Part shown: one piece after another, positions 1 through 4,979 of the stretch
How the letters are laid out: each line of letters opens with the position of its first letter
Numbering within the stretch: position 1 is the first letter of the stretch
From: Dialister sp. CAG:486
GTDB lineage: Bacteria; Bacillota; Negativicutes; Veillonellales; Dialisteraceae
DNA: 6,354 nt
Assembly (NCBI GenBank): GCA_000434475.1
Contig: FR879622.1
Coordinates: 12,565-18,918, forward strand
Direction: 5' to 3'
The notes under the pieces: generated by a model
What the model saw: only the letters and a program-made list of their open reading frames with translations
What the model was told of the DNA's origin: nothing
Databases searched by the model: none
Translations under genes and position numbers: made by a program

Positions 1-281
1 CTGCTGAACATCTCTCCTTCGCGCAGCTTAAGGTGAAACGCCTCGGCCTGCAGCACTATGACAATGCGATCCGGGAAATGAGAGATCCGTCCGGTCATCT
101 GGGCTTCTGGCTCTCCGGCAAGGCGCTCTCCTGCGAAGATCCGGAGACGGATGTATACTGGGCACACCGCGGCTATCCGACCCTGACGCCGATCACTTGG
201 GATCAGACGGATGCGGGGAAGATGGATGAGGCCATGAAAATCGTACCCGAGGCTGAGGCTTCGCGAGTGAATGGAGACTAG
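1..281 (+). CDS. surE: 5'/3'-nucleotidase SurE, C-terminal part (5' end outside window)
   Basis: The reading frame is open from base 3 and encodes 92 residues before TAG at 279-281. The pattern R-x-x-x-G-x-x-H-Y, then RDPSGHLGFWLSG, then a DVYWAHRGYPTLTPI stretch followed by a short acidic tail matches the end of SurE proteins, where a 'DPRG..YW..G' strand is followed by 'TD...GYVS(I/V)TPL..D'. SurE is a cytoplasmic metal-dependent phosphatase that removes phosphate from nucleoside monophosphates; its metal-binding N-terminal DD motif is not in this window. A GTG at 33 could be mistaken for a start, but the upstream codons (AEHLSFAQLK) continue the family pattern, so the gene is cut by the window edge. 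The last codons (about 261-281, encoding SRVNGD and the stop) match the repeat sequence seen again near 391-412, so the repeat has replaced the original C-terminal tip. The family call rests on recognition by eye. Confidence 0.8.
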   Translation, partial: AEHLSFAQLKVKRLGLQHYDNAIREMRDPSGHLGFWLSGKALSCEDPETDVYWAHRGYPTLTPITWDQTDAGKMDEAMKIVPEAEASRVNGD

Positions 282-376
282 GAGACATCGGGCGCCCATA
301 TCGTCATTTCGAGCGAAGCGAGAAATCTTCCTTGCAGACCGATAAGCGATGGATGTTTGAAAGCAGGGATGAGTGG
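261..376 (+). repeat. Mosaic intergenic repeat, copy 1 (truncated), overlapping the surE stop
   Basis: From the end of surE the sequence runs GAGTGAATGGAGACTAGGAGACAT and then GTCATTTCGAGCGAAGCGAG, which is the same order as copy 2 at about 391-466. The core hairpin is at 306-326: ATTTC/GAAAT stem, tandem G.A mismatches, GC/GC pairs and a GAA loop. After it come CGATGGATGTTTGAAAG, a shortened version of the module that follows the hairpin in the copy near 6014, and TAGGGATTAGGAG-like heptamer debris. No coding capacity is seen. Confidence 0.75.
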
Positions 377-676
377 CTAGGGATTAGGAGTTTCGAGTGA
401 ATGGTGACTAAGAGGCTAGGAGACATCAGACTCCGTATCGTCATTTCGAGCGCAGCGAGAAATCTTTTTCATTCGCGGCTTAGTGGTCGATGTGTGGAGC
501 CCCAAACGGGAAGCCTGCCATCAAGAGACCTTCGGGCATTGCCGTCATCTATACTCTACGGTGCTTCTATATTTTTATGTGCCGCACCACCATTTCGCAT
601 TTCTCATTTCTCATTCAAGTGAGGCTTTCAATCGTAATCAAAGGGCAGTACGCTCCAAGGGCTAACCCTACACCTT
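377..676 (+). repeat. Mosaic intergenic repeat, copy 2 (longest plus-strand copy)
   Basis: Module order: a lead-in of TGACTAAG and GGCTAGGAGACAT; the core hairpin at 443-463 (loop GCA); a CATTCGCGGC ... GATGTGTGGA ... AAACGGGAAGCCTG segment; CCTTCGGGCATTGCC (about 531-544); a second hairpin at 559-584 (CGGTGC/GTGCCG, paired with two G-T wobbles); a run of ATTTCTC heptamers (about 593-615); and an end segment with GGGCAGTACG and GGGCTAACC, finishing near 676. The part from about 531 to 676 recurs reverse-complemented at 4745-4900, with an identical 31-base block at 581-611 and 4818-4848. Short open frames across this segment (401-759) have no convincing start sites and lie inside repeat DNA, so I do not call a gene here. 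Confidence 0.8.
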
Positions 677-681
677 TCTCA

Positions 682-718
682 AAGAGCCAGCATGTGTATT
701 GCAGGCTCTTGATTTTTT
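682..718 (+). terminator. Rho-independent terminator, probably of the surE transcript
   Basis: AAGAGCC (682-688) pairs with GGCTCTT (704-710), and inside them GC (690-691) pairs with GC (701-702) across one A.A mismatch; the loop is 692-700. The stem is followed by GA and then six T (713-718). It sits directly upstream of the -35 box at 722, so it separates the surE transcript from the copper operon. About 400 bases of repeat DNA lie between the surE stop codon and this terminator. Confidence 0.8.
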
Positions 719-721
719 CAA

Positions 722-751
722 TTGACAGAACACCCCAGGGGGGTGTAGTCT
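722..751 (+). promoter_or_regulatory. Probable csoR-copA promoter
   Basis: TTGACA at 722-727 is an exact -35 match. The best -10 candidate is TAGTCT at 746-751 with an 18-base spacer; it matches only three of six consensus positions, so the -10 assignment is weak. The spacer contains the GC-rich dyad at 730-746. The promoter is followed by about 260 bases of mostly repeat DNA before the csoR start codon, which would form a long 5' untranslated leader. Confidence 0.6.
730..746. promoter_or_regulatory. Candidate CsoR operator in the promoter spacer
   Basis: ACACCCC-AGG-GGGGTGT is a perfect 7-bp inverted repeat with a 3-base centre. Known CsoR operators are pseudo-palindromes with facing C and G tracts that overlap the promoter. 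The only CsoR-family gene in the window is the next gene downstream, so autoregulation is the simplest reading. Binding is inferred, not shown. Confidence 0.65.
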
Positions 752-756
752 ATGGG

Positions 757-798
757 TGACTGGTGACTGGTGACTGGTGACTGGTGACTGGTGACTGG
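757..798 (+). repeat. Tandem heptamer array (TGACTGG)6
   Basis: Six perfect head-to-tail copies of TGACTGG are followed by a partial TGA at 799. Because the unit is 7 bases, the array places TGA stops in all three plus-strand frames. Related arrays lie at 4911-4938 (inverted, TCACCAG) and 5907-5985 (degenerate, TGACTAG/TGACTGG). Perfect tandem units make this a likely site of copy-number change. Confidence 0.95.
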
Positions 799-985
799 TG
801 ATTCTCTCGTGTCGTCATTTCGAGCGCAAGCGAGAAATCTTTTTCGTTCGCGGGGCAAATGGACGATGATAGGAAAGCCTAAATGGGAAATCGGTTATCA
901 AAAGCCTTTCGGGCGTTGCCCCATATATTTGCGGCGAAGCCGCCACCACAACCCTGAACCCTGAACCCATTAACCTGAACCATTC
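799..985 (+). repeat. Mosaic intergenic repeat, copy 3, in the csoR leader
   Basis: Contains the core hairpin at 817-838, here with a four-base GCAA loop instead of three bases, then TTCGTTCGCGG, a diverged GGGAAATCGG segment, CCTTTCGGGCGTTGCC (about 905-920), and a short second hairpin GCGGC-GAA-GCCGC at 931-943. The tail is CCCTGAA heptamers (952-965 plus degenerate units to about 980) in place of the ATTTCTC tail of copy 2. It lies between the promoter at 722-751 and csoR, so it would be transcribed as part of the leader. Confidence 0.75.
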
Positions 986-1012
986 TCACTTTATTTCGAA
1001 AGGATATCTGTC

Positions 1013-1327
1013 ATGACTGAAAAAATAACGACCACATCTTGTGAGTGCTGCCGTCACACGGAGCGGACGGAGCGGGAAAGAAAACGGCTGATGACGCGGC
1101 TCAAGACCATGGAGGGACAGATCCGCGGGATCGAGAGGATGGTAGAGAATGATGCCTACTGCCCCGACATCGTGATGCAGGTCTCTGCCGTGTCAAATGC
1201 GCTGAACAGCTTCAACAAGCTCCTTCTTGCGGCCCATATCCGCGGCTGCGTCGCCGAAGATATTCGTGAAGGCAAGGAGGATAAAGTCGATGAGCTCTGC
1301 GCGATGCTGGAGAAATTGATGAAGTAG
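1013..1327 (+). CDS. csoR: CsoR-family copper-sensing transcriptional repressor
   Basis: 104 residues, normal for the CsoR/RcnR (DUF156) family, which are small all-alpha DNA-binding repressors. The family signature RLKTMEGQIRGIERM is at residues 29-43. The Cu(I) ligands are C50 (in DAYCPDI), H75 and C79 (HIRGC); the C+25 H and H+4 C spacing is that of copper-sensing CsoR, which separates it from nickel, formaldehyde or persulfide relatives. When Cu(I) binds, CsoR leaves its operator and the exporter genes are expressed. The ATG at 1013 is preceded by GAAAGGA (999-1004 region) at suitable spacing. An extra N-terminal C10-E-C12-C13-R-H15 cluster is outside the known binding site and could bind metal or be incidental. 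copA follows 271 bases downstream; the likely operator is at 730-746. Confidence 0.93.
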   Translation: MTEKITTTSCECCRHTERTERERKRLMTRLKTMEGQIRGIERMVENDAYCPDIVMQVSAVSNALNSFNKLLLAAHIRGCVAEDIREGKEDKVDELCAMLEKLMK

Positions 1328-1335
1328 AAAGGAGC

Positions 1336-1365
1336 GGCGTCATTTCGCGTGAAGTGAGAGGAAGC
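1336..1365 (+). repeat. Degenerate core-hairpin remnant just after csoR
   Basis: GCGTCATTTCGCGTGAAGTGAG aligns with the core repeat GTCATTTCGAGCGAAGCGAG. The two C bases of the central GC/GC pairs are both T here (GTGAAGT), so the inner pairs become G.T, and the closing GAAAT arm is eroded to GAGGA. It begins nine bases after the csoR stop and looks like an old, decaying copy. Confidence 0.5.
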
Positions 1366-1467
1366 CGGACTTTGCGCGAACCAATGGCAGACCGATTTCT
1401 GGTACTTCCTTTCATAGGAGAGAAGACAGAATAGTTGACTTGGATTTTTAGAAAGGGGGATGGGGAA

Positions 1468-1508
1468 GGAAAGGGAGAGCGCAGCCGAGGCTCTCGCCGC
1501 TCCTTTCC
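1468..1508 (+). other. Two-part hairpin in the csoR-copA gap
   Basis: GGAAAGG (1468-1474) pairs with CCTTTCC (1502-1508), and the adjoining GAGAGC (1475-1480) pairs with GCTCTC (1490-1495). The loop is 1481-1489 and there is a one-sided bulge at 1496-1501. That gives 13 perfect pairs. No T run follows, so it is not a standard terminator. It could be an mRNA processing or stability structure that changes the csoR:copA ratio, or another dispersed repeat. No gene is seen between csoR and copA; the rest of 1366-1598 holds no other signal I can support. Confidence 0.55.
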
Positions 1509-1598
1509 CGCAAGCCCCATAGGATCTGCCGACCCGTGTGCTGACCACTTTCCCGGATCGTGGTGCTGACAGGGGGGGTGGCAGTTTGGAGGTGGATC

Positions 1599-4388
1599 GT
1601 GGATCACGAAACAAATAAAAAACAGTATCTGGTGACCGGCATGACGTGTGCGGCGTGTCAGGGTCATGTGGAGCGGGCGGTGAAAAAAGTGCCCGGCGTT
1701 TCCAAGGTCTCCGTGGCTCTTTTGACGAATTCAATGATCGTCGAGGGGACGGCCGGAGAGGACGATGTGGTGCATGCGGTGGAGAAGGCAGGCTATGGAG
1801 CTTCGCCCATGGGAGATACGAGGGCGAAAGGCAGTCCGCTGATCTCTGCGGAAGAGGAGGCACTGAAGGATCGCGAGACGCCGCGGCTGATGAAGCGCCT
1901 CATCTGGTCCGTCCTTTTTCTGGTGCTTCTCATGTACATCACGATGGGGCATAATATGCTTTCCTGGCCGGTGCCTGCATTTCTGGATCACAACCATCTG
2001 GGACTGGCGCTTTCGCAGATGCTGCTCGCGCTCTTTGTGCTGGGGATCAATCGTGACTTTTTCATTTCCGGTATCCGCTCGCTCTCGCAGGGCGCGCCGA
2101 ATATGGATGTGCTGGTCGCGATGGGATCGGGGATCTCCTTCCTCTGGTCACTCTACATCTTCTACCGAATGACATGGCTCATCACAAATGGTGTGTCGAA
2201 CATGGATATCATGCCGCTCTACCATGACCAACTCTATTTTGAGTCTGCTGCGATGATCCCAGCACTCATCACTGTGGGCAAGCTCTTGGAGGCTCTCTCA
2301 AAGGGGCGCACGACGGATGCGCTGAAGTCGCTCATGAGGATGGCGCCGAAGGAGGCGCTGCTCCTCCGAAACGGAGAGGAGATCCGTCTCCCGGTGAGCG
2401 AGGTCAGAGTGGGGGACATCTTTCTGGTGAAGCCGGGCGAAGCGGTCCCTGTCGATGGAGAGATCCTGTCGGGGACGGCAGCGCTTGACGAGGCGGCGCT
2501 GACGGGCGAGTCGGTGCCGGTCGATAAGGGGATCGGCGATGCCGTGCGTGCGGCCTCGATCAATACGAATGGATACATCCAGGCGAAAGCGACGCGCGTG
2601 GGGGAGGATACGTCCTTTTCTCAGATCATCCGCATGGTAAGCGAGGCGGCTGCGACGAAAGCACCGATCGCCCGTATGGCAGACAAGGTCTCCGCTGTCT
2701 TTGTGCCTGCGGTCATTGGCATCGCTGCCCTCGTCTTCGCGGTGCATCTGGCATGGGGAAGCAGCGCGCAGGAGGCCCTGACCTATGCCATCACCGTCCT
2801 CGTGATTTCCTGCCCCTGTGCGCTGGGACTTGCCACGCCGGTCGCGATCATGGTAGGAAATGGTCTGGGCGCGAAGAATGGCATCCTTTTCAAGACGAGT
2901 GAAGCGATGGAAATGACGGGTCGTATAGAGATCGCGGCGCTCGATAAGACAGGGACGCTCACCGAGGGCTCGCCCCGCGTGACAGACATCGTACCCAAGG
3001 ACGGTGTTTCGGAGGAGGAGCTTCTTCAGGCAGCGTATGCGCTGGAACGGAGATCGGAGCATCCGCTCGCACGCGCCATCGCCAATCTTGCGGAAGAGAG
3101 AGGGATCAAAGCAGAAGAGATCACGGATCTTCACATCCTTCCGGGAAAGGGTCTCACAGGCAAGCAGCAGGGGAAAACGCTCTTTGGCGGTTCCCTTGCC
3201 TACATCACGTCTCTCACAGATACTACTTCCCTTTGCGCCCGTGCGGACGCACTCTCCGAAGAAGGGAAGACACCGCTTCTTTTTATGAAGGACGGTATGC
3301 TTCTCGGTCTCATCGCTGTCGCAGATGTTCTCCGGAAGGATTCGGCCAAAGCCGTGCAAGAACTGCACGCGATGGGCATCGAGGTCGTCATGCTGACGGG
3401 GGACAATGAAAAGACGGCTCGTGCCATCGGAGAGGCAGCCGGCGTCGATACCATCCTATCGGGGGTCCTCCCGGAAGGGAAGGAAGCGGCTGTCAGGAAG
3501 CTGGCAGAGCGCGGGCATGTCCTCATGATCGGCGACGGCATCAATGACGCGCCGGCTCTCACACGTGCCGACGTCGGTATGGCGATCGGACACGGGACTG
3601 ACGTCGCGATCGACTCCGCTGATGTGGTACTCATGAATTCGCGCCTGACGGACGCGACGGCAGCCATCCGCCTTTCAAGGAAGACACTGCGAAATATCCA
3701 CGAGAATCTCTTCTGGGCTTTCGCCTACAATGCGCTTTTGATCCCCATGGCAGCGGGTCTGTATCCGGGGATCTCCTTAGAGCCTATGTGGGCGGCGGCA
3801 GCGATGTCGCTTTCCAGTCTCAGCGTATGCCTGAATGCGCTCCGCCTCGGCCGTGTGAACATCCATGATGCCTCTCATGACAACCCTCTCAGACATCGCG
3901 TGGGCGTCAAGGAAAAAGAAGTCACTCCCGTGAAGGAGGAAAGCCCCGGCTGCGTCATCATCCATGTCGAGGGCATGATGTGTGAGAACTGCGAAGCGCA
4001 TGTGAAGAAAGCATTGGAGACTCTCCCCTCCGTTACCTGTCTGAAAGCCGATGCCAAGACAGGGAAGGCGACCATCAGCTACACCCTGCTGCCACAGGAA
4101 GCCGACCTCAGAAAGGTTCTGGAAGCAGCAGACTATACATATAGATCGATTCAATTTCCAAAGGAGGAAAACGAAATGAAAGAAACAGTCAAAATCGAAG
4201 GCATGATGTGCGGTCACTGCGAAAAGGCGGTGAAGTCAGCACTGGAAGCGCTGGACGGCGTGGAAAAGGCAGAAGTCTCTCACGAGAAGGGCACGGCGAT
4301 CCTGACACTTTCCAAAGAAATCCCCGACGCAGACATCCGGAAAGCGGTCGAAGATAAGGACTACACCTTCAAGGGGATCGAGAAATAA
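1599..4388 (+). CDS. copA: Copper-exporting P1B-1-type ATPase CopA with C-terminal CopZ fusion
   Basis: 929 residues from GTG 1599, chosen because GGAGGTG at 1588-1594 lies six to eight bases upstream; an earlier in-frame GTG at 1560 has no such site. Order: N-terminal HMA domain with C17-A-A-C20; about six membrane helices (TM1 near 101-121, TM3 near 171-192, TM4 near 212-230); actuator TGES 302-305; CPC 405-407 in the transport helix; phosphorylation site D449-KTGT; nucleotide-domain SEHP with H488; TGDN 600-603; GDGIND 645-650; Y710-N711 and M736-SLSS in the last two helices. CPC, YN and MxxSS together mark Cu(I) specificity. Two more HMA domains follow the last helix, with C795-EN-C798 and C871-GH-C874, making it about 130-150 residues longer than common bacterial CopA. 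It pumps cytoplasmic Cu(I) outward. The final domain is also an internal reading unit (see 4176-4388). Confidence 0.95.
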   Translation: MDHETNKKQYLVTGMTCAACQGHVERAVKKVPGVSKVSVALLTNSMIVEGTAGEDDVVHAVEKAGYGASPMGDTRAKGSPLISAEEEALKDRETPRLMKRLIWSVLFLVLLMYITMGHNMLSWPVPAFLDHNHLGLALSQMLLALFVLGINRDFFISGIRSLSQGAPNMDVLVAMGSGISFLWSLYIFYRMTWLITNGVSNMDIMPLYHDQLYFESAAMIPALITVGKLLEALSKGRTTDALKSLMRMAPKEALLLRNGEEIRLPVSEVRVGDIFLVKPGEAVPVDGEILSGTAALDEAALTGESVPVDKGIGDAVRAASINTNGYIQAKATRVGEDTSFSQIIRMVSEAAATKAPIARMADKVSAVFVPAVIGIAALVFAVHLAWGSSAQEALTYAITVLVISCPCALGLATPVAIMVGNGLGAKNGILFKTSEAMEMTGRIEIAALDKTGTLTEGSPRVTDIVPKDGVSEEELLQAAYALERRSEHPLARAIANLAEERGIKAEEITDLHILPGKGLTGKQQGKTLFGGSLAYITSLTDTTSLCARADALSEEGKTPLLFMKDGMLLGLIAVADVLRKDSAKAVQELHAMGIEVVMLTGDNEKTARAIGEAAGVDTILSGVLPEGKEAAVRKLAERGHVLMIGDGINDAPALTRADVGMAIGHGTDVAIDSADVVLMNSRLTDATAAIRLSRKTLRNIHENLFWAFAYNALLIPMAAGLYPGISLEPMWAAAAMSLSSLSVCLNALRLGRVNIHDASHDNPLRHRVGVKEKEVTPVKEESPGCVIIHVEGMMCENCEAHVKKALETLPSVTCLKADAKTGKATISYTLLPQEADLRKVLEAADYTYRSIQFPKEENEMKETVKIEGMMCGHCEKAVKSALEALDGVEKAEVSHEKGTAILTLSKEIPDADIRKAVEDKDYTFKGIEK
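4160..4167 (+). promoter_or_regulatory. Internal Shine-Dalgarno for nested copZ
   Basis: AAAGGAGG inside copA lies eight bases before an in-frame ATG at 4176-4178. It is the longest anti-Shine-Dalgarno match I see in the window, stronger than the site used for copA itself. Read as codons it gives the linker KEENE between the two C-terminal HMA domains, a sequence with no evident structural reason to be kept. Confidence 0.75.
4176..4388 (+). CDS. copZ: Nested in-frame CopZ copper chaperone (internal start within copA)
   Basis: Starting at ATG 4176, with AAAGGAGG eight bases upstream, the same frame as copA gives a 70-residue protein ending at the shared TAA 4386-4388. It begins MKETVKIEGMMCGHCEKAV, with GMxCxxC cysteines at residues 12 and 15, and runs a full beta-alpha-beta-beta-alpha-beta HMA length. 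This is the size, start and motif placement of free-standing bacterial CopZ, a cytoplasmic chaperone that carries Cu(I) to CopA and to copper regulators. In many Firmicutes copZ is a separate gene next to copA. Here it is joined in frame to copA, so the cell may make both a fused copy and a free copy. The domain is certain from sequence; independent translation is inferred from the ribosome binding site. Confidence 0.7.
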   Translation: MKETVKIEGMMCGHCEKAVKSALEALDGVEKAEVSHEKGTAILTLSKEIPDADIRKAVEDKDYTFKGIEK

Positions 4389-4435
4389 CCCGGGACGTGT
4401 GCGGCAGAGTGCGCTCTCCTTTTGCCATAGTCAGG

Positions 4436-4480
4436 AGGCAGGCGTGAGCATGGCATGGGGATCCTCATACCTGCCTTTTC
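4436..4480 (+). terminator. Probable terminator of the csoR-copA operon
   Basis: AGGCAGG (4436-4442) pairs with CCTGCCT (4470-4476), and TGAG (4445-4448) pairs with CTCA (4464-4467) after a 2x2 internal loop. The 3' arm runs into TTTT (4476-4479). It lies 48 bases after the copA stop. The T run is short, so termination may be partial. Apart from this and the tRNA promoter I see nothing in 4389-4566 that I would call a gene. Confidence 0.5.
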
Positions 4481-4566
4481 AGGGGGCTTCTCTCCGGTCG
4501 TATGAAAATGCAGCACTGCGAGCTGACGATGGCCGGATCAGAATTTCACTGACTGCTTACTTGTCA

Positions 4567-4596
4567 TTGACGGCATGTCGATAGGTATGCTACAAT
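4567..4596 (+). promoter_or_regulatory. Promoter of tRNA-Leu
   Basis: TTGACG at 4567-4572 and TACAAT at 4591-4596 are separated by 18 bases, and TGC directly before the -10 box makes an extended -10. The transcript should begin near 4602-4604, about eight to ten bases before the mature tRNA. This is a strong, stand-alone promoter, so the tRNA does not depend on the copper operon. Confidence 0.8.
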
Positions 4597-4615
4597 ACAT
4601 ACTATCGATATGCCG
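4571..4615. repeat. 45-bp near-palindrome covering the tRNA-Leu promoter
   Basis: CGGCAT (4571-4576) pairs with ATGCCG (4610-4615), TCGATA (4578-4583) with TATCGA (4603-4608), and GTATG (4585-4589) with CATAC (4598-4602). That is 17 Watson-Crick pairs, interrupted only by a G.T at 4577/4609 and one unpaired G at 4584. The 8-base centre (4590-4597) holds the -10 box TACAAT. Most of the left arm is upstream of the expected transcription start, so the symmetry can act only in DNA, for example as a binding site for a dimer. Confidence 0.85.
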
Positions 4616-4697
4616 GAGTGGCGGAATGGCAGACGCACCAGACTCAAAATCTGGCGATGGCGACATCGTGCGGGTTCAAGTCCCGCCTCCGGCACCA
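4612..4697 (+). tRNA. tRNA-Leu, anticodon CAA (decodes UUG)
   Basis: The acceptor arm GCCGGAG (4612-4618) pairs with CTCCGGC (4687-4693), then discriminator A4694 and an encoded CCA (4695-4697). The anticodon stem is CCAGA (4638-4642)/TCTGG (4650-4654), and the loop 4643-4649 gives anticodon CAA at 4645-4647. The long variable arm CGATG-GCGA-CATCG (4655-4668) is the class II form of leucine tRNAs. The T arm is GCGGG-TTCAAGT-CCCGC. Flanked by its own promoter and terminator. Confidence 0.97.
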
Positions 4698-4701
4698 AAT
4701 G

Positions 4702-4737
4702 ATCCGAACCTTTCTGGAAGAGGGGTTCGGATTTTTT
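4702..4737 (+). terminator. Rho-independent terminator of tRNA-Leu
   Basis: ATCCGAACC (4702-4710) pairs perfectly with GGTTCGGAT (4724-4732) around a 13-base loop and is followed directly by T4732-T4737. It starts five bases after the tRNA CCA end. Confidence 0.92.
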
Positions 4738-4744
4738 GTTTGGA

Positions 4745-4956
4745 ATAGGTGCAATGGTTAGCCCACGGGCGTACTGCCCATTGATGGTGAGTGAAAGCTC
4801 TGATCGAATGAGAAATTAGAAATGAGAAATGCGAAATGGTGGTGCGGCGCATAAGAATATAGAAGCGCCGCGGACTATAAAAAATGGCGATGCCCGAAAG
4901 TGGCATTTAGTCACCAGTCACCAGTCACCAGTCACTAGCTACTAATCCCTGCCAAC
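4745..4956 (-). repeat. Mosaic intergenic repeat, inverted copy 4
   Basis: Read on the minus strand the order is TGACTGG-type heptamers (4911-4938), CTTTCGGGCAT (near 4892-4902), the second hairpin with perfect arms GCGGCGC/GCGCCGC (4844-4850 and 4865-4871 on plus), ATTTCTC heptamers, then GGGCAGTACG and GGGCTAACC. This matches 531-676 in order and sequence. The core hairpin module and the AAACGGGAA segment are absent, so the heptamer array joins directly to the later modules: an internal deletion or a modular assembly. It begins a few bases after the tRNA terminator and ends about 24 bases before the fructokinase start. No clear promoter for the kinase is seen here; TATAAA at 4876-4881 lacks a good -35 partner. 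Confidence 0.8.
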
Positions 4957-4979
4957 CATTTTTCTGAAAGGATCTTATC

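Noticed and set aside
401..759. Three overlapping plus-strand open frames of 60-89 codons
   Set aside because: They lie across repeat modules, the terminator and the promoter, have no Shine-Dalgarno, and share no family pattern.
757..945. CRISPR array
   Set aside because: The heptamers are contiguous with no spacers, and the larger repeats are not evenly spaced; no cas gene is present.
1544..1564. ACCAC/GTGGT dyad with TGCTGAC direct repeats upstream of copA as a second operator
   Set aside because: The arms are only five bases with an 11-base centre, it lacks facing C and G tracts, and no promoter boxes are near it.
1560..1598. Upstream GTG as the copA start
   Set aside because: No ribosome binding site is present before 1560, whereas GGAGGTG precedes GTG 1599 at good spacing and the HMA domain begins right after it.
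2298..3368. Long minus-strand open frame of 356 codons opposite copA
   Set aside because: It is the antisense shadow of a well-conserved gene in GC-rich DNA; it is rich in Arg and His and has no recognisable domain.
3944..3980. Second internal start before the middle HMA domain
   Set aside because: AAGGAGG is present, but no ATG, GTG or TTG lies in frame at usable distance before the CxxC motif.
4444..4584. 47-codon frame starting GTG after AGGAGG at 4433-4438
   Set aside because: The ribosome binding site is good, but the AGGAGG is also the arm of the likely copA terminator, the peptide matches nothing I know, and its end runs into the tRNA promoter. It is worth a look only if conserved.
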